Positions 12,311 through 24,788 of a stretch of 64,000 bases of DNA are shown here, in pieces. The stretch covers positions 19,346,948 to 19,410,947 of the forward strand of contig NC_053403.1 of NCBI RefSeq assembly GCF_016859285.1. Reading direction: 5' to 3'. This DNA comes from Xiphias gladius (lineage: Eukaryota; Chordata; Actinopteri; Istiophoriformes; Xiphiidae). Numbering within the stretch: position 1 is the stretch's first letter; each line of letters starts with the position of its first letter. The position numbers and the translations under genes are program-made. The notes beneath the pieces are model-generated. The model had not been told where the DNA came from, made no database searches, and saw only the letters and a list, made by a program, of their open reading frames with translations.

Positions 12311-13151
12311 CATCCTGATACCAAGAACTCAGCATACAAAAAATCATAATAAAGAAAACTACCTTCTGAAAAGAGTGGCAGTTCTTTAAATGGTGGAGCC
12401 TCTGCATCTTTTTCTGCAAGCATCTGCCAAGCTCAAGCGTCTTTGTGCAAGATAGTTCAACAAAGATGCAATGATTAGTGTGACGAAAATTGTGTGCTCT
12501 CTGGCACCAATTTTCACAAAGAGGGAAGCAGCATAATAGTATTGGTCAAGGCAAAGCTTTATAGCCAGTCATGCATAAGAAAATTGGATAGAAATATTTT
12601 TACTATATGTTGGTCTCATACTTTTCTGGAAATAAGGATTGCACCTATTTTGGATTACACATCTCACACTGGTGGGTCAGATATTGATGGAATTCTCATG
12701 CACAATGCAAAATCAGCAAAAATTGACCAAATTAAGTGTAAACCGAGTTACCTGAAGAGTTTTTGCAACTGCAAGACCACATGTAGATAACTACAAAACT
12801 CTCTATGATAAATCACTTGCTGATTACCATTAATGCCAACATTTATGGACAGATTTCCATGTGATTGAAGGGGTATAGGAAAGTAGAGCACTGAAACCCA
12901 AAAACATCAGCATCTAATTTAATATATAATACATGAGAGCAAGACTGAAGCTGGACTTTTAGTCAGTGCAAGAGGTTAATGGGAGTCCAGCCGTGGATAC
13001 CTATGGCATTGGTTTTGATTCCTAGTTGCATTTCACATGCACAATGTTTTATTTCACCCACTGTTACCACCACACAGTACCAACACAATGCTAGACTCAT
13101 GTATTGTACATGATTGGGCTGCATTGTGCTCTAATTATATTCTTCACAGTA
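12311..13151. other. Intergenic DNA, no gene recognised
   Basis: An ORF at 12494-12790 resembles no family I know and is probably repeat-derived or accidental. Confidence 0.45.
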
Positions 13152-13777
13152 ACCATGCTAGCACGCTGTAACTCAGGTAAAGCTGCGTTTTGAGCTCAAC
13201 GCTAATGTCCATATGTTAACAGTGACAATGCTAATATGAATATCTTTAGCAGGTATGTTTACTATCACCATCTTCACCAATTTAGTTTATTGTGTAAAAA
13301 TGCTAACATTTGCTAATGAGCTCTAACAACAAAGTATAATTAAGGCTGATATGAATATCATTAATCTTGCACGTATTTAGTTGAAATTACTTGTTTTTTA
13401 TTTGTATTAGACAAACAAAAATTTTGACGTGATGACAGCACTAGAAGAAAAGTCTGGGGATCGCCTAAGTCAGGATACCTTATCTGGGAACAGTGAATAT
13501 CTGTAGCAAATAAAGTGTCAATATATAGTGTAAATGTTGAGAAATTTCACTCGATACATGAAAACTGACCTGCTGGTGGCGCTAGAGTTAGAGTCAGGAG
13601 ATCACCAGAGTCATTAAGATTCATCATCTGGGGACCATGAATGTCTGTATGAAATTCCATGGCAATCGATTCGATAGTTGTAGAGATATTTGTGTCTGGA
13701 CCAAAGTAGTGGACCGACTGACCAATATGACTAATATTGTCATCCCAAGATTCAAGCCGCTAGAATGGCTAAAAAAA
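13152..13777 (+). mobile_element. MITE-like repeat, family 2, copy 2
   Basis: It starts 'ACCATGCTAGCACGCTG' and ends 'CCGCTAGAATGGCTAAAAA'. It has the same internal order of words as the copies at 6705 and 29797, including two 'CTGGGGA' subrepeats. Confidence 0.6.
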
Positions 13778-14040
13778 TTTACCATACATAACTATTTTAA
13801 ATCTATTCTGTCCATAAACCTGACACCAATGTTCAATTATTGTCACATGAATAGACCAAAACTCATGAGTAGCTCCAACACACATGACGATAACCAGACG
13901 TTGCCAGTAAAGTATTGTTTGCAATGATGGGTTGCTCTAAGCACGGCATGCACACTGGAAAGTGCCACAGTGCTACCCCCCAATCCCCCCAACAATTGGT
14001 GACAACATCTGTAGACTCCTCCATATAATGACTTTCACAG

Positions 14041-15215
14041 ATAGGAGGAGAGGATGCTTTGCTCTTGTCTCTAGATGCCCAGAAAGTATTTAATTGCACA
14101 TCCTGGAAATTTTTATTTCATTCACTACTGTGTTTAAATTTTGGACCCATCTCTCTTACATGGATTAAAACACTCTATTTGAACACGCATGCCTCAGTTA
14201 GTGAGTCTAGATCAGAAGACTTTACTTTTGACTCTGGCTTTACTCTGGGCTGTACACAGGGGTGCTCACTGTCACCTCTATTGTTTTCAATTTGCATCAC
14301 ACCTTTAGCTCAGCTAATCAGAGATGACAGGAACATAATAAGCCTTGTGATTGGAGACGGAGAGCATAAATTATCATTATTTGCAGATGATGCCCTGTTA
14401 TATTTGTATTATTTTACGACAACAGTACCTCATCTGAAAATCATCGTAGATCAGTTTGGGTTTTACTCAGGGTTTATAATAAATGTGGATAAAAAGGAAG
14501 CCACGGACATATGTTGTTGCCTGTAAAGATCCCAAGAACTACATTTAATCTATTACACCATTTAATATCAAGATTCATCTGGCAGGGAAAGAGACTGTGC
14601 ATTAGACTTAAAATTCTGCAGCTCCCCGAATCTGGTGGCAAATTGGGCTTACCAAATGCAAGGTACGACTTCTGGGCAGACCAACTAAACTGTAAATTGC
14701 CCAAATCAGTCTTGTTGCTAAGAAGTACAGGATTGATTAAGAATTTTGCTCCCAACCTCCTAGACACTGGATTTAAAAAGTGGAAAGATTATGGACATGA
14801 AGGTAACTTGAAGTCATTTGAAGAAATAAAGGTTGAATTTGGTCTACCAAAATCAGAATTTTTCTCTTTTTTTTCAGCTGATATGTTTTCTAATCAAACA
14901 TAAAGACTTGGACAAAATAACAAAATCCTACTGACTGAGATGAATTCAGGATAAATAAACAGTCAGAGAATGGGTTGGATAAAGTCAAGTCCACTTCGTA
15001 TCAGGTGTTTTCTATGTATAGACCCAAATTATTCAATACATCTGAAAAAAAATGGGAGACTGAATTTGAGCAGGAAATACCAAGAGAGCAAGGGAGAAAG
15101 TTGTAACTTGGGAGAAAATGTGCTCAGAGGTACAACTAGTTACATGGTCAAATACATGGAGAGAATTTAAGTGGAAGACTATGACCAGATTTTTTATGAC
15201 CACCAACAGTTAAGA
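14041..15215 (+). mobile_element. L1-type LINE remnant: reverse transcriptase and C-terminal part
   Basis: A 155-codon frame (14059-14526) shows RT motifs: 'LLSLDAQKVFN' (degenerate LSLDAEKAFD), 'LGCTQGCSLSPLLFSI' (the RQGCPLSPLLF block) and 'LSLFADDALLY' carrying the catalytic FADD. A shifted frame (14511-14903) continues with 'FIWQGKRLCIRLKILQLPE' and 'GGKLGLPNARYDFWADQL', typical of teleost L1 C-termini. A last piece, 'WREFKWKTMTRFF', is readable near 15160-15200. It is 5'-truncated with frameshifts. Confidence 0.8.
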
Positions 15216-17839
15216 TAAACCCTTTGGCTTCAAGCAACTGTTGGATGAACTGCAGAGCACAGGTGGGCAACTATATGTATACATTCTGGTCCCCCCACAC
15301 ACACCACTGGAGCTGCAGCGCTGGATAATGGTGTGGCTGCACCCATTATCATTTAGCTATGGGGTAAAAAACACTCTTGCTTATATGTATTTCTTAACCA
15401 ATCACAATCATTTTGTGAGGCCAGGATACAGTGACGGTGACGGTAACCCTACAAAATAATGTTTCAGAACTTGTTTTGATAGAACATTTGCACATCGGGA
15501 GGAGATCACTGTCATTAAAATGGCTAATTCTCTGCAAACAAAACACCACGAAAAACAGTAAAAGTTGCCTATGTGATTGCACGATCCAAATCTTCCTCAA
15601 AATTTGTAACTTTCAGCATGCAGTTTGCTAGCTCTGAAGTTGTTGTTACGTATTGCAAAGGGGACTTTGAAAATGGTAATAGGCTGGAAATGGAAGGGGA
15701 GGAGAATGCCATGTGGGACGCAGCCAATGGCAGGCTTATACCCACAGCCTACATCTGGTGAGTCAGACTAAGAGATGGAGCCCAGCCATGAAATCAATAA
15801 TGCAATAAAATAAGGTTTCATCTTTATAACCTTACCTAGGGCAAGGATTTTTCTTGTGTGAAATTAACTATAATGCCTCATTCATGGTTTTAAAGGAAGT
15901 CACTCAGTGCAAGAAAGTGACTCACTGATGTGAGTCATCAGTGAGTCACTCAATAGTTTTTGGACAACAATGGAAGTCTATTATGGAAGACCAAAGTGTT
16001 CAATATCAAATAAATAATTCTTTATCTGTCAGCCAAGACCATCAGGTCAGAGCCAGGAATGCGCAATATGGGTGGTTGCTTATTCAGATAACAGTGACAT
16101 TCAATCTACAAAATGGTCCTGCCCCATTTGTCTTGACTGACAGTGCAATTGAAAGTGCAGTTATGAAATAAAATTTGCATTGTGAAACAGACAGGTTTTG
16201 AAAAAAGAACATTCTGAAATAAAAAATATACTTACAATGACCCCCAGACTCTGATTTAAATTCCATATGTCATGCTTTCTGCTACATATTTAATTTCAAT
16301 GTGTATTATAGGAATTACTGGGGTAGTACTTGTCTGTTATATAAGAGGTGAACATAGTATCATAACCACCTGTAGAATCTAATGCAGTCCATGTATACAC
16401 TGTGTCTGGCAAAAACGTTTCTATTTGGCTGAATCCCATGGAATAAAACAGAGATCGTGTATTAAGGTGAAGATGGAGAGAGAATCAGATATAGAATAGA
16501 GAGAGACTGAGAAAGACAAAGGCAATCCTCAGAGACGTACTGTATGTCCTGACAAACAAAACACTTTATAGTCAACATTTTTCCCTGGAACATTTGTTGA
16601 TAGAATATTAACTGAATATTGATTGTCTGAGATAGCACACTTTACGCTCTTGTGCACTTTACTGTTGTTCATATACAGTACTTTATAACCTAGTTTTTAG
16701 TTACTATGGTTACCCCGTGCTCAGTGGAAAAATGTCTAAGATTTTCATCTTCTTTGTTGTTGTCCACTGAAAAGAAAAGCAAAACATGTTCGTACTGACA
16801 AAACACAAAGAATTAGAATTCTTTGTCTGCCTTGGAACCAATGGATGGTGGTATATCACTTTATCAAAGAAAACCAAAGTTCAAGCCCTGAGTCCCTACT
16901 TACACATCTCTATACTTAAGCAGTTAGACGTAACCTTCATCAGACAAGATCCTTCACACCATCTGCATAACTCAATGGAGGTTGTTCTCAATTGCGTGTG
17001 TATATATATTGTGGTATATATTCAAGTGTACTGTGAGCCATAGAAAAGACAAAAATTCCATTACCTTGTAATGGACATTTTATCCAATTTTCTTAAGGTT
17101 TTATATTGTGGTATGATTTTATATAGGAGCCATATGAGAGGTAACAATAGTCCACCATGAGGTAAAACAGTCAAGCTGGAGATCAGGATTTTTCCTTTGT
17201 GATCTTTAGTGTTAAGATCTAAATTTTTAATAGTGTCTACTTCTCTGACTCAAACAAGAATTTTGCTTTTTTCTTGCACCTTCCACAGGGATGTCAAAGG
17301 TTAGGGTCAGCTACAGAACAACTACCCTGGAGCTGCTGGAGATGTTGAGATCCAATGTTTTGCTTGAGGACAATTCAGCAGTGTGGACTCTTGTAGACCC
17401 AAGAGCTTAAATTAGGGTCCTGCTTTAGAAATCTTGTATATGTGTATGTACATGTGTCTTTGTGTAAATGACTTGAACACTAGCCTAATGATGCTGCTTA
17501 TAAACCAGGGCAAAATGAGATGAAGTGCCCACTTACAAATGTAGAGGCTAATGACAAATGGCTGTGACCTTGGCAGTCTACATGGTAATGGTGGAGTCAT
17601 AGTTGCCAGTAGTGAAGCTTGCAACAGCGTCATCACATCAACTAAGAAAAATGCCTGGGATCATGTACATCCAGATATTAAACACATGCTTTATGAAAAT
17701 TTATGAAAATTTCAAGCATTAGTATTAAACCAGATGTGTATTCAGTGGCCAGCATCAAACTGTGGAATTCTCTACAGAATTATTTAAAGGGTTTTACACA
17801 AGGATTGTAGTCACAAAATATATTAATGCTCAGCTCATG
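15216..17839. other. Intergenic DNA with a perfect hairpin and a palindrome
   Basis: No gene is recognised. It includes a 14-bp-arm hairpin (15916-15950) and a small palindrome ACAAAGAATT-AG-AATTCTTTGT at 16805-16826. The part around 15940-16130 may belong to an unidentified repeat. Confidence 0.45.
15916..15950. repeat. Perfect 14-bp inverted repeat (hairpin)
   Basis: The arms AGTGACTCACTGAT and ATCAGTGAGTCACT are exact reverse complements separated by 7 bases (GTGAGTC), which themselves echo the arm sequence. It could be the terminus of a small transposon. Confidence 0.85.
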
Positions 17840-19850
17840 AATAACCCTTATTTGAATATTCCCACTGTATTTACATGGAAACAGAGCTCATACCTACCAG
17901 AAAAAACAATAGTAAATTACATACAGTAATAGCTCATAGCTCTATTGATCAATGTATTCCTATAGCTGATTGTACTAATGACTTCATGAGCTTCTTTAAT
18001 GATAAAATTCTTACTATTAGGGACAAAATTCATCACTTCAAGCTCTTCTTTGCTAGTTATAATTAATCTGTCTTTTATTAACAGGCTATGTAACGCAGTC
18101 CTTTAAAGTAGCTGTAATTAAACCTCTTCTTAAAAAGCCTACTCTTGATCCAGATGTTTTAGCCAACTATAGCCCCAAATCTAACCTTCCCTTTCTCTCT
18201 AAGGTCACAGAAAGCTGTCACCAATTAATTTTGTGACTTTCTACATAATAATAATTTATTATAGGATTTTCAGTCAGGATTTAAAGTGTATCATAGCACA
18301 AAGACAACACTGGTGAAAGTTACAAATGATCTTCTAATTGCATCAGACAAAGGACTTGTCTCTGTACTTGTCTTGTTAGATCTTAGTGCTGCATTTGACA
18401 CTATTGACAATTACATCCTATAACAGAGACTGGAAAATTTAATTGGAATTAAAAGAACTGCTCTAAATTGGTTTAAGTCCTATTTATCGATTTCAGTTTG
18501 TGCATGTTAACGATAAATCCTCCATTTACTCAAAATTTAGTCACAGAGTTCCACAGGGTCCTTTGCTTTGACCAATTCTATTCACCTTATATATGCTTCC
18601 TTTGGGCAATATTATTAAGAATCACTCCATAAACTTCCAGTTTTATGTAGATGATACCCAGTTGTATTTGTCAATGAAGCCTGATGAAACCAATCAGTTA
18701 GCTAATTTTCAGGCATGCCTTAAGGACATAAAGGACCTGGATGACCAGCAACTTTCTGCTGTTAAACTCAGAAAAAAACTGAACTTATTGTACTTGGCCC
18801 CCAACACCTCAGAAACACATTACATAATGATATACTTACCCTGGCACTGCCCTGGCCTCCAGCACCACTGTTAGGAATCTCGGGGTTACCTTTGATGGAT
18901 ACGTCCTTTAACTCCCACTTAAAACAAACTTCAAGGACTGCTTTTGCGATTGCAAGAATCAGGCAATTCCTATCTCAAATAAATGCAGAAAAACTAGTCC
19001 ATGCTTTTGTTACTTCTAGGGTGGATTATTGTAATTCCTGATTATCAGGGTGTCTCAACAAATCTCTAAATAATCTCCATCTGATCCAGAATGCTGCAGC
19101 ATAAATGCTGAAAGGAACTATGAAAAGAGATCATATTTCTCCTGCATTAGCTTCTCGGAATTGGCTCCCTATAAAATCCGGAGTAGAATTCAAAATCCTC
19201 CTCCTCACCTACAAAGCCCTTACTGGTCAGGCACCATCATGTCTTAAAGAGCTCATAGTACCCTGTTACACCACTAGAACACTGCACTCCCAGAACGCAG
19301 GCTTGCCTGTGGTTGTCAGAATCTCCAAAAGTAGAATGGCCAGCAGAGCCTTCAGTTATCAGGCTTCTCTACTCTGAAACCATCTTCCGGTTTGGCTCCA
19401 GGAAGCAGACGCACTCTCCAAATTTAAAAGTGGGTTTAAAACCTTCTTTTTTGGTAAAGCTTATATTTTGGGCTGGATCAGGCTTGTCTTGAACCATCCC
19501 CTAAATATGCTGCTATCTCCAATCCGCACGCATTCATATCCCATTAATGCTTTTTACTAACTTGACTTCTTCTCTCTCCTGTATTTTTGCGCTTTCTTGT
19601 CTCCCTCCTCTCTCCTCCTAGCGCTTTCTGCAGGTACTTCTTCCTCTAGAGCTGCAGAATTTGGGTCTGTATCTGCAAACCACCTACTGCCCCCCTGACC
19701 CTGCTCAACACTCGCTGCTCCAATTATTATTATTGTTATTGTTATTATCATTATTATTATATTTAAAATTATTATTATTAGTCTTATTATTATAATTATT
19801 AGTTGTATTATCAGTATCTTAATTATTGTACATATTTATGTGTAACCTGT
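17840..19850 (+). mobile_element. L2/Maui-type LINE remnant: reverse transcriptase and 3' end
   Basis: In-frame fragments read 'FKVAVIKPLLKKPTLDPDV' near 18105, '[14 protein letters not shown]' near 18370, 'FYVDDTQLYLSM' near 18640 (catalytic YVDD), 'RNLGVTFD' near 18875 and 'LASRNWLPI' near 19150. These are L2-clade RT and C-terminal signatures in the right order, broken by stops and frameshifts. The copy ends in ATT repeats (about 19720-19815) and 'TGTGCTATGTTCTC'. The endonuclease is missing, so this copy complements the one at 11090. Confidence 0.85.
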
Positions 19851-20835
19851 ATTGTGCTATGTTCTCTTTCCCCTCCTCACTTTTTGCCTCTCTCATGATG
19901 CATTATATAAAGCTTGATTTTAAATATGTATATGAATTTTGCTTGCGTTTGATTAAGTTTGACTTGAACATTAAGGAATCATTTGACCTCTTATGCTTAT
20001 TTGCTTTCTTATCTAAAGTTAGATGAGAAGATTGATGCCACTTTCATGTCTAAAACTGGTGTAAATCTTCTCTTCTAATTCTTCACATGAAAGCGAATTG
20101 GCATATTTCCCAAAATGTTATCCAGTTAATGAGTGAGTGACAGTAGACAAAAAGAATTATTAGAAAAGAAAATGAGCATCCGCCGCCCCCCCTTTTGCCA
20201 GTGCCTATTTTCCATAGCAAGTGAAATTGTGAACAAAATGAGGAAATGCATAGGTTGAAAGGTCTGCAAAGAAACAGATACTGTAGGCAACAGCATGAAA
20301 CCCACATATATGGGTAAGATTGATGAATGTGTGGTTGTGTCTGTGTTTATGCATAAATAACCCAGTGACATGTATGAACACTCACATGCATGCTTGTGTT
20401 GTCCAGACTTTGTCACAATTAATGACTATAATCAAGGCCATATATGCACAAACATGAATCATGTTGTATGTACGCAGAGTCCTTTCAGTAGTGATAGCAT
20501 TTATAAATTACCATTTTATGCCAGTTTATCAGACTATGAGGTCTCTTTCAGTCAGCAAATGTGTATTGAAACAAGTCATAGACTATTAATGAAACATTTA
20601 CAACTTAAACTGAAATGAACTGACTCAATATCTGCAGGGAACATAGAATTAATGGAAAGCTCAATATACCTCTGTCTACTGTGATTTATATAATAAATAA
20701 AACCACCATAGCCCAACAATCACCAGTGCTTCACGGAATAAGATCAGAATGGCAAATTAACCTAATATTTATATGCAGCATATAGCTAGCTATTAGCAAA
20801 TGTTTGTGCAGATTCTTAGTCATCCAGGTCATGGT
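19851..20835. other. Intergenic DNA, nothing recognised
   Basis: Short ORFs only; no family resemblance. Confidence 0.45.
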
Positions 20836-21625
20836 TAATCAGGAAGAGCTGAATCAAGGGCAACTGGACTTGGTTGTAGATACTATTAGACATTTCACCT
20901 CTCATCCAGGAGGTTTCATCAGTTCTGACTGTCTGGTTGGGAGTGCCAGGTATTTAACCTCTGTGGGGTCATTATGAAGGCCATTGATTTCACTTGGTTT
21001 GTCAGTGCTCCCTGCTGTTGTAATGAAGCAATAGTCGTTAGAGTTGTTGGAGTCACCTCAGGCCAAGTGTAAACGACAGTCATTAGTTTTTTTGCCTGCT
21101 TGCTAAGCAATGTAGTGTATGCAGTCCAATGTAATGAGGAAGTCACAGACTCTCGTACATTCATGAAACACAGGAGGGCCACCTCCTCAGGTCAAGACTC
21201 AGCAATTTATCTATGCCTGAAGGATAAGGGGCGCTCCTTCGAGGACAAAAACGTACATATTTTAGATAGGGAGGACAGATGGTTTGAAAGAGGACTGAAG
21301 GAGGCTATCTACGTTAAAGTAGAAAAACCCTCCCTCAGCAGAGGAGGAGGTCTATGACACCACTTTCATCGATTTAACAACCATTCCCAATGTGCCTCAG
21401 GTGAATCCATTGACTCTGTTGTTAAACCAGCCAGGAGCACTAATGAACCAAGTGACATCGATGACCTTGATAATGACCCCACCGAGGTTAAACACCTGGG
21501 AATCCCCACCAATCCATCAGAACTAAGTTGTGTAAAAACTTAGTTCACTTGGACGTGAGGTAAAATGTCTTCAAGTATCTCCAACCCAGTCCAGTTGCAC
21601 TTGATTCAACTCTTCTTTGCTAGCT
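20836..21625 (+). mobile_element. Penelope-like retroelement fragment with inverted ends
   Basis: The frame 21100-21357 reads 'NVVYAVQCNEE', 'HRRATSSGQDSAIYL' and 'DREDRWFERGLKEAIYVK', words typical of the GIY-YIG endonuclease region of fish Penelope-like elements; the YIGET part is lost. About 85 bp at 20838-20930 (minus sense) recur inverted at 21524-21620 ('GTCCAGTTGCACTTGATTC' in + sense). Inverted terminal copies are known for this class. Defective. Confidence 0.6.
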
Positions 21626-23999
21626 ATTAGCAATACTTGGTTACAAAGTCTAGTTCCACCAAGTAAAAGCAGAAGATATGGAATTATTAAAAAAAGAAAT
21701 CAAGGTCTTCAGTAAGAGCAAGATTAGAGTTGCACACAGATTAGAAGCTTTGAATTGTCAGTGGATGTATATTCTACTTCTGTTGGCACTTTCTGGGAAG
21801 TTACACAACAATAGAGAAGCAACTTTTTTATTATAATTGACAACAAGAGGAGGGGAAGCAGGCAGTTTGGCTCTCAATCTCTATGGGAGTTGCAACAAGT
21901 TCAACAAATTCAGGCTATGCTTTAACTTAAAGAAACATGTGAGGCGGTACATCTTACAGCCTCAAAAGTGAGCACTGTGAAACAAAAATCTTAACAGACA
22001 GACTATATTCAATTTCCCAGGTCCGAAAGGGCAAATTAATTTAAAATAATCTGTTTGTATGTCAGTGCTGTGAGAAGGAAACTGTTTCAGGGTTACCTGT
22101 TTGTATATCCCATTGTGAGGCAAAGGACATGACAATTTGATGGAAAATGCTACACAACTTCACTTTAAGCCTACCATTGTTTGACAAAGAGCAGACATAA
22201 GCTGATAGTGTTAGCTCAGGATATCAGAACCGAACAGACATTACAATCATTATTGAGGGATATTAGAGCTGGAGCTGAATTTTATATAGTATAGTATAGT
22301 AGAGTATAGTCTGACCTTGGCATGCTCACCCACATAAAACCCTTAATTACTGAGTTTCTTGTAAATAGACACAGCAGAAACACAGCAGAATTATCAGCTA
22401 TGAGTGGATAAGCAATACTCCAGTCAACACTAATCTCCAAATAATTGCCATTGAAATATCAGTACCTTTCTGTGTGGAATGGATTTTAACCAGTCTATAA
22501 AATCAGCCACAATGTGGCTGTAAACATGCTATGAGTCATATACAGAGTAAATATTCAACTTGATTGTTTACTTCCACTGGTGTATGATTTTATCAGTGTT
22601 TATCAAATGCTCCCTTATGTTTAATGACTAGAATGGCTCCTAACTTGCACTGGTTGCACCCCGACTTCTTGTATCTGCAAAATGTATTATTTATCTAATT
22701 TATGTATAACTACCAACCTTCATGCTGTTAATTGTTCAGAAAAAATATTACTTTTCTGTCCCCTTTTTTGTCTTGTATTTGTCCAGTGTCTCATAAATGT
22801 CCTTGTCCTACAATAAATCTGCCCCATGTTATTGCCTTCAACTATTTACCTTTCCCTCATTCTTAATTGTATGTATGAATCTAATATGACAAAGGAGTTC
22901 CAAATCAATATTTGTGAACATGAAGCTTTTGCAAATATCAGAGAGGTTGTATGTTTTGATCTTATCATTTGTAAGAGGGATTCCCTTTTAGAATAAAATC
23001 TCATTTACAAAGTAACTTTACAATCCTTGCATGGCAGAGAAAGACTGAACTGCATCCACGTACAGTAATTTTAAAATCCTGTCTTGCTGTAGCCCACAAC
23101 CAGGAAAAATCATTGGGAACAGTCTAAGCTAATGAGCCGCCATTCAAAGGCAGGTAGTTATTATGTTGCACAACAATAATTCCAGATGTAGGACATAGAG
23201 AAAATTATTTCCATTGATCAACCTGGGGTCCTTAGGAAATGTAGTCATGAAGTAGTGTTGATTTAACAATAACCCAAGGTATGTATACAATTATAATCAA
23301 GTTACTAAGCTATAAATACTGTATTTAAATGTTGTTAATGATAATATTCACCATCTGTCATACCTTCATCATATGGTACTGTACCTGTCAGTAAGGGAAT
23401 GTCCAAATTTTCTAATTTGGTAATCTATTATTGTTTCAATTTAATTCAGATTGTGTCAGCTGATATAATGAACTATTATATTAAATATTCTGAATATATT
23501 ATTTTTTTACTTAAAAGTAATGCTTTGCTACATGCTCAGAATTCTTAATATGTTATATGCATCAAGTAGCAGTAGACTTTCAGTGATTCACATCTTCTAT
23601 TACAATTCCCTTTAAAAGACTGGAAGAGAAAATATTGCAGTAACACTATATGGGGTTCTGTGTGTGTAATGTTAAAGTGTACAAAATGCTAATAACTGGT
23701 TAAGTGAACACTTTTTGGCTTGCTTTGAGCAGGGTTAAATTAATGTTTTTGAAGTAGCTCTGGCAAACTAAGTACTTGATATTACAAAAAACAAAACAAA
23801 ACAAAAAAGATATTTCAGACTCAAAGACTTAATAGTCACCAGTTAAATCTTACAATAATGTTAAACATGCTGTAAGTTTAGACCAGGACAACGTAGGAGA
23901 GTGTGACTTACCACTCAGTCCATGGTGCTGAAATGGCCTTGCACGCGTCATCATTATGTTAAATCCCCAATTTTACAAATATCTTTTTTTGTTGTCCCT
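21626..23999. other. Intergenic DNA upstream of kcnk13, nothing recognised
   Basis: AT-rich. It holds a short (TATAG)n tract at 22283-22310 and an A/C-rich tract at about 23786-23808. No genes or repeat families are seen. Confidence 0.5.
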
Positions 24000-24787
24000 G
24001 TGATCCTGAATAATTTATTTCGAACCGTTGTTCCGTTTTGACATTTGCTCACATCGTCCCCGGGTAAGCATGGACAGGAGCATGAATCCCTCATCAGAGC
24101 TCGGGAAGGTCAAGTGATATTGATCTCACTATGCAAACGCGCGCTATATTGTCAGAATCAAACCTCCAAAGTTGGGGTCAGGTCAAACATTTTCAGGTGA
24201 TTTGGGAACTCATTAGCAGATAAGGCTCTTTTGGTGCCTTTTAAAAGTTGAAACGGGGAAATTACTTCTGGAATTAGCAGATTTGTCAAGATAGACTTTG
24301 CATACGGTGATGACACTGTAAATTCACCCTTATGATGGTGGTCAATCCACGGTGCGTAAAACGCGCGCTCTGGGGTGGAGACTTCTTCGCAGAGGCAGGA
24401 TCACAGAGCACAGCAGCACGACTCCCTCCATCCACAGGTTGCGGTGCGAATCTCTCCTCCTCTCTGAGCATCTTGGCAACCCAGACTTAAGAGTACAATC
24501 GGTGGACATGAACTAAGTAGTCAAAGGATGCGTTTGGCTGAACGATTTGGACTTTTGATTGTGCAGATTCTCATGCGCAAAATGCCGAATCCGCAGCCTT
24601 AAACGACTTGATTATAGACTACCTGACCATTCGATTGTATTGCGCAGGACTGTTTTGTTGTTAAAAAAATAAGAAAAAAATTATATATCTCTTCTTAACA
24701 TTTCTTCCGCGGACTGTGCGTTTTATTCGAGACCACCATGCCACAGGTCCTTCACTTCAACTGCACCACGGTGACAACAGCAACATA
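24000..24787 (+). promoter_or_regulatory. Presumed promoter and 5' UTR region of kcnk13
   Basis: This stretch immediately precedes the first coding exon. It is richer in G+C and CpG than the AT-rich DNA to its left (for example the CGCGCGC-containing runs near 24139 and 24361). I see no clear TATA box at a fixed distance from the ATG and cannot place the transcription start. Minus-strand ORFs here look accidental. Confidence 0.4.
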
Positions 24788-24788
24788 A
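24738..24788 (+). promoter_or_regulatory. Upstream ORF overlapping the kcnk13 start codon
   Basis: A 16-codon ORF (MPQVLHFNCTTVTTAT) starts at an ATG in the context ACCATGC. Its TAA occupies 24786-24788, so the last A is also the first base of the kcnk13 ATG (TAATG). It is seen directly in the sequence. It lies in the presumed 5' UTR, in a different frame from the channel. Such an arrangement would be expected to make channel translation depend on leaky scanning or on termination-reinitiation. Whether the mRNA 5' end includes it is not known. Confidence 0.55.

Noticed and set aside
24286..24471. Minus-strand ORF upstream of kcnk13
   Set aside because: Lies in the presumed promoter/5' UTR; no homology recognised; open because of higher G+C.
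24716..24787. 24-residue N-terminal extension of kcnk13
   Set aside because: The in-frame start at 24716 is GTG, not ATG. The first in-frame ATG is at 24788, in good context and matching the family N-terminus.
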